Shown: piece after piece, positions 1-4,727 of the stretch
Numbering within the stretch: position 1 is the first letter of the stretch
Layout of the letters: each line of letters opens with the position of its first letter
Assembly (NCBI GenBank): GCA_002360295.1
Contig: DEQI01000025.1
Span: 1,506-7,069, forward strand
Source of the DNA: Planococcaceae bacterium UBA3370
Lineage (GTDB): Bacteria; Bacillota; Bacilli; Bacillales_A; Planococcaceae
Direction of reading: 5' to 3'
Length of the DNA: 5,564 nt
Made by a program: the position numbers and the translations under genes
The notes under the pieces: model-generated
Told to the model about the DNA's origin: nothing
What the model saw: only the letters and a program-made list of their open reading frames with translations
Databases searched by the model: none

Positions 1-201
1 GCTGTAAACGGCCCTGGTGAAGCTCGTGAAGCAGATATCGGTATTGCTGGCGCAAGAGGAGAAGGTCTGTTATTCATGAAAGGTAAAACAGTACGTAAAG
101 TACCTGAAGAAACAATGGTGGAAGAGCTGAAAAAAGAAATAGATAAGTTAGCTGCTGAAATGGAAGAAAAACGTGCAGCTGAAGAAGAAAACGCATTTTA
201 G
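1..201 (+). CDS. ispG: 4-hydroxy-3-methylbut-2-en-1-yl diphosphate synthase (IspG/GcpE), 3' end only
   Basis: This is the last 66 residues of IspG, cut by the left edge and read in frame 1 to TAG at 199-201. IspG is a cytosolic [4Fe-4S] enzyme of the non-mevalonate (MEP) isoprenoid pathway. It reduces methylerythritol cyclodiphosphate to hydroxymethylbutenyl diphosphate. The piece opens with [20 protein letters not shown], the highly conserved C-terminal cluster-binding segment. The third cluster Cys would be the codon just before the window, and the Glu at visible residue 7 (NGPGE) is the non-cysteine cluster ligand known from the Thermus enzyme. Then follow [16 protein letters not shown] and a charged, Glu/Lys/Ala-rich helical tail ending EEENAF, typical of Bacillales IspG. 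The next gene starts 12 bases after the stop, with its ribosome binding site overlapping this stop codon, so the two are very probably co-transcribed. Confidence 0.95.
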   Translation, partial: AVNGPGEAREADIGIAGARGEGLLFMKGKTVRKVPEETMVEELKKEIDKLAAEMEEKRAAEEENAF

Positions 202-204
202 GAG
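200..204 (+). promoter_or_regulatory. Ribosome binding site of yqfW, overlapping the ispG stop
   Basis: AGGAG lies nine bases before the ATG at 214 and shares bases with the TAG stop of ispG at 199-201. This arrangement suggests translational coupling and sets the start of the nucleotidase gene. Confidence 0.75.
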
Positions 205-213
205 TAATTAATT

Positions 214-786
214 ATGACAATGAAACCGCGCTTTGGTATTGATATTGATGGAACAGTGACTTGTCCGGCAACGATGATTCCACATATTAATAAACAATAC
301 AATGTTAATATCACTTTAGCTGATGTAGTAGAATACGACTTTCTAAGCGCGTTCCCTCACCCTATAGACCGGACAGAATTTAATAAATGGTTTCAACAAA
401 ACGAGCCTTTTATGTATGAGGTTAGTGAATTAGCTAGTGATGCAAAATCAATACTATCTAATTGGAAAAATAGATTTGAGCTCTACTACATCTCAGCTCG
501 AGGTAAACATGTATTCGATGTTACGAAAAATTGGTTCCAAACACATAATATCCCCTATGATCATATAGAGCTAATTGGAAGCCATGATAAAGTACAAACG
601 GCTAAAAAATACGATGTACAAGTATTTTTTGAAGATAAACATGATAACGCAGTGATGATTGCTGAAGAGTTAAATATTCCAGTTATCCTGTTTGATACGC
701 CTTATAATCGCCTTGCAGCGCCAAAGCAAGTGATTCGAGTGAATAATTGGCAAGAGGCGAACGCTTGGATACAAAAAAATTTCTAA
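214..786 (+). CDS. yqfW: HAD-superfamily 5'-nucleotidase-like protein, YqfW type
   Basis: A 190-residue protein of the HAD phosphatase superfamily, close in size and style to B. subtilis YqfW and the 5'(3')-deoxyribonucleotidase (NT5C) group; predicted cytosolic Mg-dependent nucleotidase. Motif I is FGIDIDGTVT (7-16), with the nucleophile Asp10 and acid/base Asp12. Residues 17-85 form the cap. Motif II is YYISAR (91-96; Ser94). A Lys in the 126-132 stretch (SHDKVQTAKK) is the likely motif III lysine. Motif IV is FFEDKHDNA (138-146), with Asp141 and Asp144. All HAD motifs are present, so it should be active; the natural substrate is unknown. The ATG at 214 has AGGAG at 200-204, nine bases upstream and overlapping the ispG stop; a second ATG at 220 is possible. 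B. subtilis also has yqfW close to ispG (yqfY), which supports the name. Transcription ends at the hairpin at 832-865. Confidence 0.88.
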   Translation: MTMKPRFGIDIDGTVTCPATMIPHINKQYNVNITLADVVEYDFLSAFPHPIDRTEFNKWFQQNEPFMYEVSELASDAKSILSNWKNRFELYYISARGKHVFDVTKNWFQTHNIPYDHIELIGSHDKVQTAKKYDVQVFFEDKHDNAVMIAEELNIPVILFDTPYNRLAAPKQVIRVNNWQEANAWIQKNF

Positions 787-831
787 GAATAGCGTAAGTA
801 CCCTTTAATCTTCATCAAGTGCACATAGAAC

Positions 832-865
832 AAGCAGCTTTGGATTTTTACCAAAGCTGCTTTTT
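832..865 (+). terminator. Rho-independent terminator of the ispG-yqfW operon
   Basis: A perfect 12-bp stem (AAGCAGCTTTGG at 832-843 with CCAAAGCTGCTT at 851-862) closes a 7-base loop. It runs straight into a T tract at 861-865. Read on the - strand, no T run follows the stem, so it should act only on + strand transcripts. Confidence 0.93.
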
Positions 866-872
866 AGCTTCT

Positions 873-1106
873 TTATATATCCAATATCCCCCTTACCCAG
901 CGGTCCACGAAGATTTCAAACGTTATACCATAGCGATTATATACTTCATGATAAACAAAATAAGTACCTAATTTATCTAACATCTCATCGTCTATTCTCA
1001 TCAACTTCATCCTCTCTACTCCTATTCGTGATGAGACCATACTCTCCAATTCCCTTACCATATATACAAGTATTCCCTTTCTATAGAATGAAAGTGATTT
1101 TTCCAT
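873..1106 (-). CDS. Small hypothetical protein, start uncertain
   Basis: An ORF of 77 codons on the strand opposite its neighbours; I do not recognise the family. It looks protein-like. It has a basic, hydrophobic N-terminus (FYRKGILVYMVRELES), a charged helix (DDEMLDKLG, 39-47) and an aromatic-rich C-terminal half (TYFVYHEVYNRYGITFEIFVDRW, 48-70). It has no signal peptide, membrane segment or Cys pair. The first ATG (1106) has no clear Shine-Dalgarno sequence. The best site in the ORF is AGGAG at 1023-1019, eight bases before Met33 (ATG at 1010-1008), which would give a 45-residue product. Met16 (1061) has a weaker AAAGGG upstream. I give the longest form, because residues 1-32 also look like real coding sequence. 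The gene ends 8 bases past the ispG-yqfW terminator T tract and is convergent with that operon. No clear terminator of its own is visible. Confidence 0.5.
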   Translation of the reverse strand: MEKSLSFYRKGILVYMVRELESMVSSRIGVERMKLMRIDDEMLDKLGTYFVYHEVYNRYGITFEIFVDRWVRGILDI

Positions 1107-1281
1107 TCATTTGTATTTTCAGATAAAGCAAATCTTTGAGATCACCCTAGAAACTTAATGAGAAAGCTCATAAGTAACTAGGCATTACTGAACCGTACTC
1201 AAAATAATACAGCTCTGTCATTTGTAAAAAATGATTATTTTACCTCTCACCCACTTTCGTTACAAAGTTTTCACATAGTCC
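1107..1281. other. Intergenic spacer between divergent genes, little recognisable content
   Basis: AT-rich spacer upstream of both the small - strand ORF and the + strand lipoprotein gene. It holds an 8-bp inverted repeat with a 25-base gap (AAAATAAT at 1201-1208, ATTATTTT at 1234-1241), which could arise by chance in AT-rich DNA. I see no convincing - strand promoter, RNA gene or further ORF. Confidence 0.5.
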
Positions 1282-1312
1282 TTTACCATCCTTTCATTTT
1301 TAACAGTATGAT
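1282..1312 (+). promoter_or_regulatory. Possible sigma-A promoter of the lipoprotein gene
   Basis: TATGAT at 1307-1312 (5 of 6 to TATAAT) with TTTACC at 1282-1287 (4 of 6 to TTGACA). The 19-base spacer is long, so this is a weak call. It lies 36 bases before the ATG at 1348, a sensible distance for a short leader. Confidence 0.3.
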
Positions 1313-1347
1313 AGATATAAGTATGCAAAAGGTATCGGAGGGATATA

Positions 1348-1845
1348 ATGCTAAATGTGAAACAATTTCTCATAAGTGCTATGATGATCATGTTAGTAAG
1401 TGGTTGTAGTGTGGAGTTAAGTGAGATTAAAAGTGCTGTTTCTGGTATTAATACAGCTGCTACAAATGCAGCAACTGCAATTTCTCCAGATGTACATACA
1501 TTAAGGTCAGTAGAAGTTCATTATCAAAATGAAACATTTACTATTAACGATTTGTTTAAATCCATCTTACGCGATGTGCAATGGCATTATGAACAAATTG
1601 ATAAGACAGATAGATTAAATGTAACTGGAACATGGCAAGAGCCTCTATTTGAAAAGGAAGATTTTGACGAGCACACTAAAAAATTATTAAAAGAAACAGG
1701 TATAGTGACAGTCGTTTTATCATTTAGTGATGACAAGCTACTAATAAATGATACCACTATAAAAATGGAGTTAAATGGGCATACAATCATTGAAGAGCAT
1801 GGTGAAAAAGCACTCACTAAATTTTATGATGCTTTTATTCAATAG
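1348..1845 (+). CDS. Secreted lipoprotein of unknown function
   Basis: A 165-residue protein with a type II signal peptide: a short N-terminus with Lys5, a hydrophobic core (FLISAMMIMLV, 7-17) and lipobox LVSGC. Cys20 is the expected lipidated residue, so the mature protein should be anchored on the outer face of the cell membrane. A Ser/Ala/Thr/Asn-rich linker follows (about 24-46, with NTAATNAATA). The C-terminal domain (about 52-165) has alternating hydrophobic strands (SVEVHY, FTINDLF, NVTGTW, VTVVLSF, KLLINDTTIKMEL) and closes with a helix (EEHGEKALTKFYDAFI). The segment FTINDLF...DVQWHYE followed by VTGTW vaguely recalls small beta-rich extracytoplasmic domains with a conserved Trp; that is an impression only, and I cannot name the family. 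GGAGGG at 1337-1342 gives a strong start at 1348. No functional partner is adjacent; the next + strand gene is a separate DNA-binding protein beyond a terminator-like element. Confidence 0.85.
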   Translation: MLNVKQFLISAMMIMLVSGCSVELSEIKSAVSGINTAATNAATAISPDVHTLRSVEVHYQNETFTINDLFKSILRDVQWHYEQIDKTDRLNVTGTWQEPLFEKEDFDEHTKKLLKETGIVTVVLSFSDDKLLINDTTIKMELNGHTIIEEHGEKALTKFYDAFIQ

Positions 1846-1928
1846 GTACTAATAATTTTAGTCAAAAGATGCTAACTTCCTAAAGTTTATATAGTACAAT
1901 AAGATAAAGTGAATCTAACAATCACGTT

Positions 1929-1990
1929 AAAAACGCCACGTCCTGTGGCTTCCACCTAACAAGGACATCATGTCTGTCGTTGGGCTTTTT
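1929..1990 (+). terminator. Two-hairpin terminator-like element after the lipoprotein gene
   Basis: Hairpin 1 is GCCAC/GTGGC (1935-1939 with 1945-1949, loop GTCCT). Hairpin 2 pairs CCTAAC (1955-1960) with GTTGGG (1979-1984, one G-T pair) and GGACA (1963-1967) with TGTCT (1971-1975, one G-T pair) across an internal loop. It is followed by C and five Ts (1986-1990), as in a + strand terminator. On the - strand, hairpin 1 is followed by G and five Ts (complement of 1929-1933), so the block may also stop - strand transcripts. The GTCCT loop of hairpin 1 is complementary to AGGAC at 1962-1966 inside hairpin 2, so an alternative fold exists. The simplest reading is a bidirectional terminator; it could also be an attenuating leader of the downstream regulator. 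Confidence 0.6.
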
Positions 1991-2004
1991 CTAGCAGATA
2001 ATCT

Positions 2005-2031
2005 CCACTTAGAAATAATTTCTTGAAGTGG
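2005..2031. repeat. Inverted repeat upstream of the XRE regulator gene
   Basis: CCACTTAGAAA (2005-2015) and TTTCT-TG-AAGTGG (2019-2031) form an 11-bp stem, with a 3-base TAA loop and a 2-base TG bulge. No T run follows, so it is not a terminator. It sits 61 bases before the start codon of the DNA-binding protein at 2092, where an autoregulatory operator or a 5' leader hairpin would be plausible; that role is inference. Confidence 0.45.
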
Positions 2032-2080
2032 GAATCTTACTGCCCGTTAACCTGCGATAAAATAGGAATCATACATAGAA

Positions 2081-2086
2081 AAGGTG
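2081..2086 (+). promoter_or_regulatory. Ribosome binding site fixing the XRE regulator start
   Basis: AAGGTG lies five bases before ATG 2092. The frame stays open upstream to a TTG at 2023, but that codon has no Shine-Dalgarno sequence and lies inside the inverted repeat at 2005-2031, so 2092 is preferred. Confidence 0.7.
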
Positions 2087-2091
2087 AAGAA

Positions 2092-2538
2092 ATGAACCGC
2101 GATGATGTAATCATATTAATATCTGAAAAATTAAAACTTGTCCGTATTGAAAATGATTTTACACAAGAACAAATGGCTGAAATATTAGGCATTTCGAAAA
2201 AAACACTTGTTCAAATCGAAAAACATCGTATTTCTGCAGGCTGGACTACTTCTGTCGCTGTTTGTGCCCTTTTTCGAGACAGTAACATTTTACAAAATAC
2301 ATTTGGCGGCGATCCATTAGATGTCATTGAACTAACAGCACATGATCTCATTATTCGCCCGAAAGAAAGAACAATGGGTGGCTATATTTGGTGGAGAAAT
2401 CTAGAGGAGCATGAAGGTTATAAATTGCAGCAAAATGTATTGAGTCAGCATTTTCGAATTTTAGACAAAGAAAATTACCGTCTATTTAGCTCTTTTGACG
2501 AAAAAGCGATACGTGAAAAATGGGAATTACTAAAATAA
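2092..2538 (+). CDS. XRE-family helix-turn-helix transcriptional regulator
   Basis: A 148-residue cytosolic DNA-binding protein. The N-terminal Cro/C1-type helix-turn-helix covers about 7-62: an entry helix (VIILISEKLKLVRIE), helix 2 TQEQMAEILG (24-33), the turn, and the recognition helix SKKTLVQIEKHR (35-46), followed by a packing helix (TTSVAVCALF, 52-61). The TQEQMAEILGISKKTLVQIE pattern is classic for this family. The C-terminal part (about 67-148) has no ligand-binding domain that I recognise; it contains GGYIWWRNLEEHEGYKLQQN (96-115) and FRILDKENYRLFSSFDE (121-137), which could be an effector or dimerisation region. The start at 2092 is chosen over an upstream TTG because of the AAGGTG site. 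No convincing promoter is visible; TAAAAT at 2058-2063 is a possible -10 without a good -35. The gene is convergent with the hydrolase gene and shares a bidirectional terminator with it. Targets are unknown; autoregulation through the upstream inverted repeat is a guess. Confidence 0.88.
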   Translation: MNRDDVIILISEKLKLVRIENDFTQEQMAEILGISKKTLVQIEKHRISAGWTTSVAVCALFRDSNILQNTFGGDPLDVIELTAHDLIIRPKERTMGGYIWWRNLEEHEGYKLQQNVLSQHFRILDKENYRLFSSFDEKAIREKWELLK

Positions 2539-2563
2539 TCAAACTCAACATTTATATGTAAAT

Positions 2564-2622
2564 AAAAAATATGAGGCTTATGTGCTCCACTTCCTTCGAA
2601 GTAAAGCCATAAGCCTCTTTTT
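2564..2622. terminator. Bidirectional terminator between convergent genes
   Basis: A 10-bp perfect stem (GAGGCTTATG at 2573-2582 with CATAAGCCTC at 2608-2617) continues with GC/GC and ACTTC/GAAGT (2589-2593 with 2598-2602) around a CTTC loop. It is followed by five Ts at 2618-2622 for the + strand regulator gene. Six As at 2564-2569 give a T run on the - strand three bases after the stem, so it should also end transcription of the hydrolase unit. Confidence 0.9.
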
Positions 2623-2649
2623 CATACGATTATTTAACACACAACATCA

Positions 2650-3294
2650 TTAATGAAGTATACCTGACAAATCTTGTGCGATAAAATTAACTAAATCTTG
2701 TAGATTTTCAGGTGAAACACCATGTCCATCTGGATACGTTTTAAATGTGACATTCGCTCCAAAGTCAGTAAAGAAAGCAGCACTTCCTTCACCCCATTGG
2801 ATTGGATATACATAATCATATTCCCCATGTGAAATAAAAATCTTCGTTTGATCCATCTGTTTTTTACTATATTCTAATGCTACAAATTCTGGAATAAAGC
2901 CACTAAGTGCGGCTGTACCTCGAATTGCATTTCCCATTACAACTGTTAAGGTTTGAGCAAGTGCTGCTCCCTGATTAAAGCCTACTACATAAATTTTGTC
3001 AGCATCTAAATTAAATTCTTCAATGGCTTCCTCGATAAACAAACGTGTAAATTGGACCACTTTATCGAAAATAGTACGATTTGGCATTCCTTCTTCCTCA
3101 AACGTATAAAAAGCATAGCCCGGTGAATGTTCAATGGGACCGCGTAAAGAAAAAATGTGACACTGCGTTTTTAAATCGTTTACAAGTTGTACCAAATCTT
3201 GTTCATTGCTGCCTAGACCGTGGAGAAGAAAAATAGCTGGCTTCTTACCTGTTCCTTCTGGTGCTGAATGAGTATATACATAGGGTGATTTCAT
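2650..3294 (-). CDS. Alpha/beta hydrolase, phospholipase/carboxylesterase family, nucleophile Ser replaced by Asn
   Basis: A 214-residue cytosolic alpha/beta hydrolase, close to the usual size of the phospholipase/carboxylesterase (PF02230-like) family, whose members cleave short carboxylic esters or lysolipids. The oxyanion region is FLLHGLGSNEQDL (22-34), followed by IFSLRGP (47-53). The nucleophile elbow is VVGFNQGAALAQ (103-114). The family has GFSQGA here, so Asn107 (codon AAT at 2976-2974, one base from AGT Ser) stands in the place of the catalytic Ser. The other triad members appear intact: Asp160 in SHGEYDYVYP (155-164) and His191 in YPDGHGVSPENL (187-198). Ordinary esterase activity is therefore doubtful; the protein may be a pseudoenzyme, a binding protein or a recent mutant. 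The start at 3294 has AAGGAG at 3308-3303, eight bases upstream and overlapping the stop of the preceding gene, so the two are coupled. Confidence 0.87.
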   Translation of the reverse strand: MKSPYVYTHSAPEGTGKKPAIFLLHGLGSNEQDLVQLVNDLKTQCHIFSLRGPIEHSPGYAFYTFEEEGMPNRTIFDKVVQFTRLFIEEAIEEFNLDADKIYVVGFNQGAALAQTLTVVMGNAIRGTAALSGFIPEFVALEYSKKQMDQTKIFISHGEYDYVYPIQWGEGSAAFFTDFGANVTFKTYPDGHGVSPENLQDLVNFIAQDLSGILH

Positions 3295-3302
3295 TAATAT
3301 TT

Positions 3303-3309
3303 CTCCTTA
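3303..3309 (-). promoter_or_regulatory. Stop/ribosome-binding-site overlap coupling the two - strand genes
   Basis: Read on the - strand, TAAGGAG combines the TAA stop of the helical protein (3309-3307) with the AAGGAG site of the hydrolase (3308-3303), eight bases before its ATG. This is a typical translational coupling arrangement. Confidence 0.75.
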
Positions 3310-3867
3310 ATCTAACAATTCCATACGATTCACAAATTGATCCGCATAGTAAGCGACATAGCCTTCGATTATTTTAAATGTTTCCTCAAAGTCCCCTTCT
3401 AAAATAAGATGAGCTTTAGGCTGCATTATTAAAAAAGTTAAAAAGTCAAATCGTAATGAATGCTCAACTGATGCATAGGCATAATCATATACAACTTGTT
3501 CTTCCGTTATGTTTAATGCTTTATATTGACTATGAAACATTTTCGTATAGTCATCCATTTTTTCTGAAACAAGCTGACGAATACGCATTTGTTGTGCAAG
3601 TGATTCATTTTCTATGTAAGACATTTTAGGAACTTGTCCTTTTCCAAATGTATCACGGAAAATTTTTGCCCATGCTGCTTTGTTTTCAACAAAGTAAGTA
3701 ATATTCAACATTAATCTGTCGAAAAATTCTTGCTCCGTTTTAGCTGATTGTTTTTTCATCGCAATATTTTGTTTGATGATTCCCTCAAATTGCTGTGCAT
3801 TTGCTTTCATTGTTAACGAAAACATAAGCTCTTCTATATATTTGTTTACTTCTTTTTGTGTAGGCAT
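3307..3867 (-). CDS. All-helical protein of unknown function, coupled to the hydrolase
   Basis: A 186-residue protein that I do not recognise. It appears almost entirely alpha-helical and soluble, with no signal peptide or strong membrane segment. Features are an N-terminal charged helix (KEVNKYIEELMFSLTMKA, 5-22), a Lys/Gln-rich stretch (31-48), an aromatic helix (FFDRLMLNITYFVENKAAWAKIF, 48-70), a second long helix (about 88-117) and a hydrophobic C-terminal part (VVYDYAYASVEHSLRFDFLTFLIM, 125-148; FEETFKIIEGYVAYYADQF, 160-178). The spacing of helices resembles the ligand/dimer domain of TetR-type regulators, but no helix-turn-helix precedes it, so that is only a structural impression. The ATG at 3867 has AAGGA about ten bases upstream. 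It is the first gene of a unit whose second gene starts 12 bases past its stop, so a joint role with the hydrolase is likely but unknown. Confidence 0.8.
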   Translation of the reverse strand: MPTQKEVNKYIEELMFSLTMKANAQQFEGIIKQNIAMKKQSAKTEQEFFDRLMLNITYFVENKAAWAKIFRDTFGKGQVPKMSYIENESLAQQMRIRQLVSEKMDDYTKMFHSQYKALNITEEQVVYDYAYASVEHSLRFDFLTFLIMQPKAHLILEGDFEETFKIIEGYVAYYADQFVNRMELLD

Positions 3868-3925
3868 ACTTCACACTTCCTTCTACAATATAACTCTTCT
3901 ATCGTACCACTGATTTCACATTAAA

Positions 3926-3963
3926 GCACTTTTCTTGTTATTAAAATTAAAGAAAAAAAGTGC
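3926..3963. repeat. Inverted repeat between divergent genes
   Basis: GCACTTTT (3926-3933) and AAAAGTGC (3956-3963) are perfect complements. The match extends as CTT/AAG if three extra As are bulged. It lies in the 193-base spacer between the - strand helical protein gene and the + strand HPP gene, and both genes point away from it, so it is not a terminator for either. It could be an operator or a chance AT-rich repeat. Confidence 0.4.
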
Positions 3964-4014
3964 ACAACTGCTTAAATAATCCAAAAAATTATTTCTCCTC
4001 ACCCATTTTCACGC

Positions 4015-4020
4015 TATAAT
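4015..4020 (+). promoter_or_regulatory. Likely -10 box of the HPP gene promoter
   Basis: A perfect TATAAT lies 40 bases before ATG 4061. The expected -35 position (about 3992-3998) holds only TTTCTCC, which matches TTGACA poorly, so the promoter may be weak or need an activator. Confidence 0.45.
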
Positions 4021-4060
4021 AAAAAAATGAACAAAAAATGAACTTTTTGGAGTAATTTAA

Positions 4061-4621
4061 ATGCAAAAAATTATAGTATCTATAAAAGCTTTACATGTTA
4101 AAAAAGATAGTGGGATTAAAAACTATTTCACAAAAATGAAAGGCGGAGGGACTGTTTTACATCGTTCTAATTTCGCAGATTCTTTCACCGGCGCTTTCGG
4201 TAGTTTTATAAGCATTAGTACACTACTATTATTAACAAGCATAACTGGTGCAGAATGGCTTATGGCCCCTCTAGCAGGCAGCTGCATTTTAGCTTTTGGT
4301 GCTTGGAATGCTCCCTTTTCGCAACCGAGAAATATTATTGGCGGACATGTACTCACAAGTATAATAGGAATTGTTTTCCAATTACTTTTTGGTGCAACGA
4401 TATTATCCATTAGTTTAGCTGTAAGCCTCTCCATGTTTTTAATGATGTTGACAAAAACTGTGCATCCTCCTGCTGGCGCTAATCCACTCATCATATTGTT
4501 AAATGGTTACAGTTGGCATTATTTAATTGCTCCAGTATTGATTGGTTCTTTCATTATTGTCCTATATGCGATCTTAATAAACAATATAAGACAAAACCGA
4601 AAATACCCTTTATATTGGTAA
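4061..4621 (+). CDS. HPP-family integral membrane protein
   Basis: A 186-residue membrane protein of the HPP family (PF04982-like). It carries the diagnostic HPPAGANPLI (135-144), the conserved SQPRNIIGGH (87-96) and the KMKGGG lead-in (25-30). After a soluble N-terminus (1-42), hydrophobic segments lie at about 43-62, 66-82, 96-112, 113-131 and 155-174, that is four to five membrane passes, ending in a basic tail (IRQNRKYPLYW). The family is widespread in bacteria and usually of unknown function; plant chloroplast HPP proteins have been linked to nitrite transport, which does not prove the same role here. The length fits a stand-alone HPP protein without CBS domains. GGAG at 4049-4052, eight bases before the ATG, supports the start. 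It is divergent from the helical protein gene and convergent with the TPR gene; no clear terminator follows. Confidence 0.9.
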   Translation: MQKIIVSIKALHVKKDSGIKNYFTKMKGGGTVLHRSNFADSFTGAFGSFISISTLLLLTSITGAEWLMAPLAGSCILAFGAWNAPFSQPRNIIGGHVLTSIIGIVFQLLFGATILSISLAVSLSMFLMMLTKTVHPPAGANPLIILLNGYSWHYLIAPVLIGSFIIVLYAILINNIRQNRKYPLYW

Positions 4622-4676
4622 ATGAAAACGCACTGTTTCGACCCGACAGCAGTGAGAGAGGACTGGGCACTAAAGG

Positions 4677-4727
4677 TAGGCTCTATTCGCTATGATTGAA
4701 CTGTAGGCATAATTTTTTATGATTGAA
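4677..4727. repeat. Imperfect tandem repeat at the end of the TPR gene
   Basis: Two 24-base units with a 27-base period: 4677-4700 and 4704-4727. Each begins TAGGC and ends TATGATTGAA; 18 of 24 positions agree. The second unit covers the stop codon and last residues of the - strand TPR gene. It may be a small local duplication. Within it, CATAA-TTTT-TTATG (4708-4721) is a weak AT hairpin that could slightly slow transcription. Confidence 0.5.

Noticed and set aside
1226..1240. Fur/PerR-like 7-1-7 box upstream of the lipoprotein gene
   Set aside because: Only 9 of 14 positions fit either consensus, in very AT-rich DNA, and it does not overlap the possible promoter.
1587..1817. - strand open frame of 76 codons
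   Set aside because: Antisense to the lipoprotein gene; Ser/Phe/Val-rich composition typical of a reverse-frame shadow.
2023..2091. Upstream extension of the XRE regulator from TTG 2023, adding 23 residues
   Set aside because: There is no Shine-Dalgarno before the TTG, the codon lies inside an inverted repeat, and the added residues (KWESYCPLTCDK...) do not look like an XRE N-terminus. ATG 2092 has AAGGTG at proper spacing.
4027..4041. Four-codon leader peptide (MNKK) before the HPP gene
   Set aside because: Very short, no ribosome binding site, and easily formed by chance in A-rich sequence.
4123..4494. - strand open frame of 123 codons
   Set aside because: Antisense to the HPP gene, whose family motifs fix the + strand frame.
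4631..4656. Hairpin CACTG/CAGTG after the HPP gene as its terminator
   Set aside because: The stem is only five base pairs with a long loop, and no T run follows.
4513..4695. + strand open frame of 60 codons running off the HPP gene
   Set aside because: Out of frame with most of it inside the HPP coding region; no ribosome binding site and no recognisable motif.
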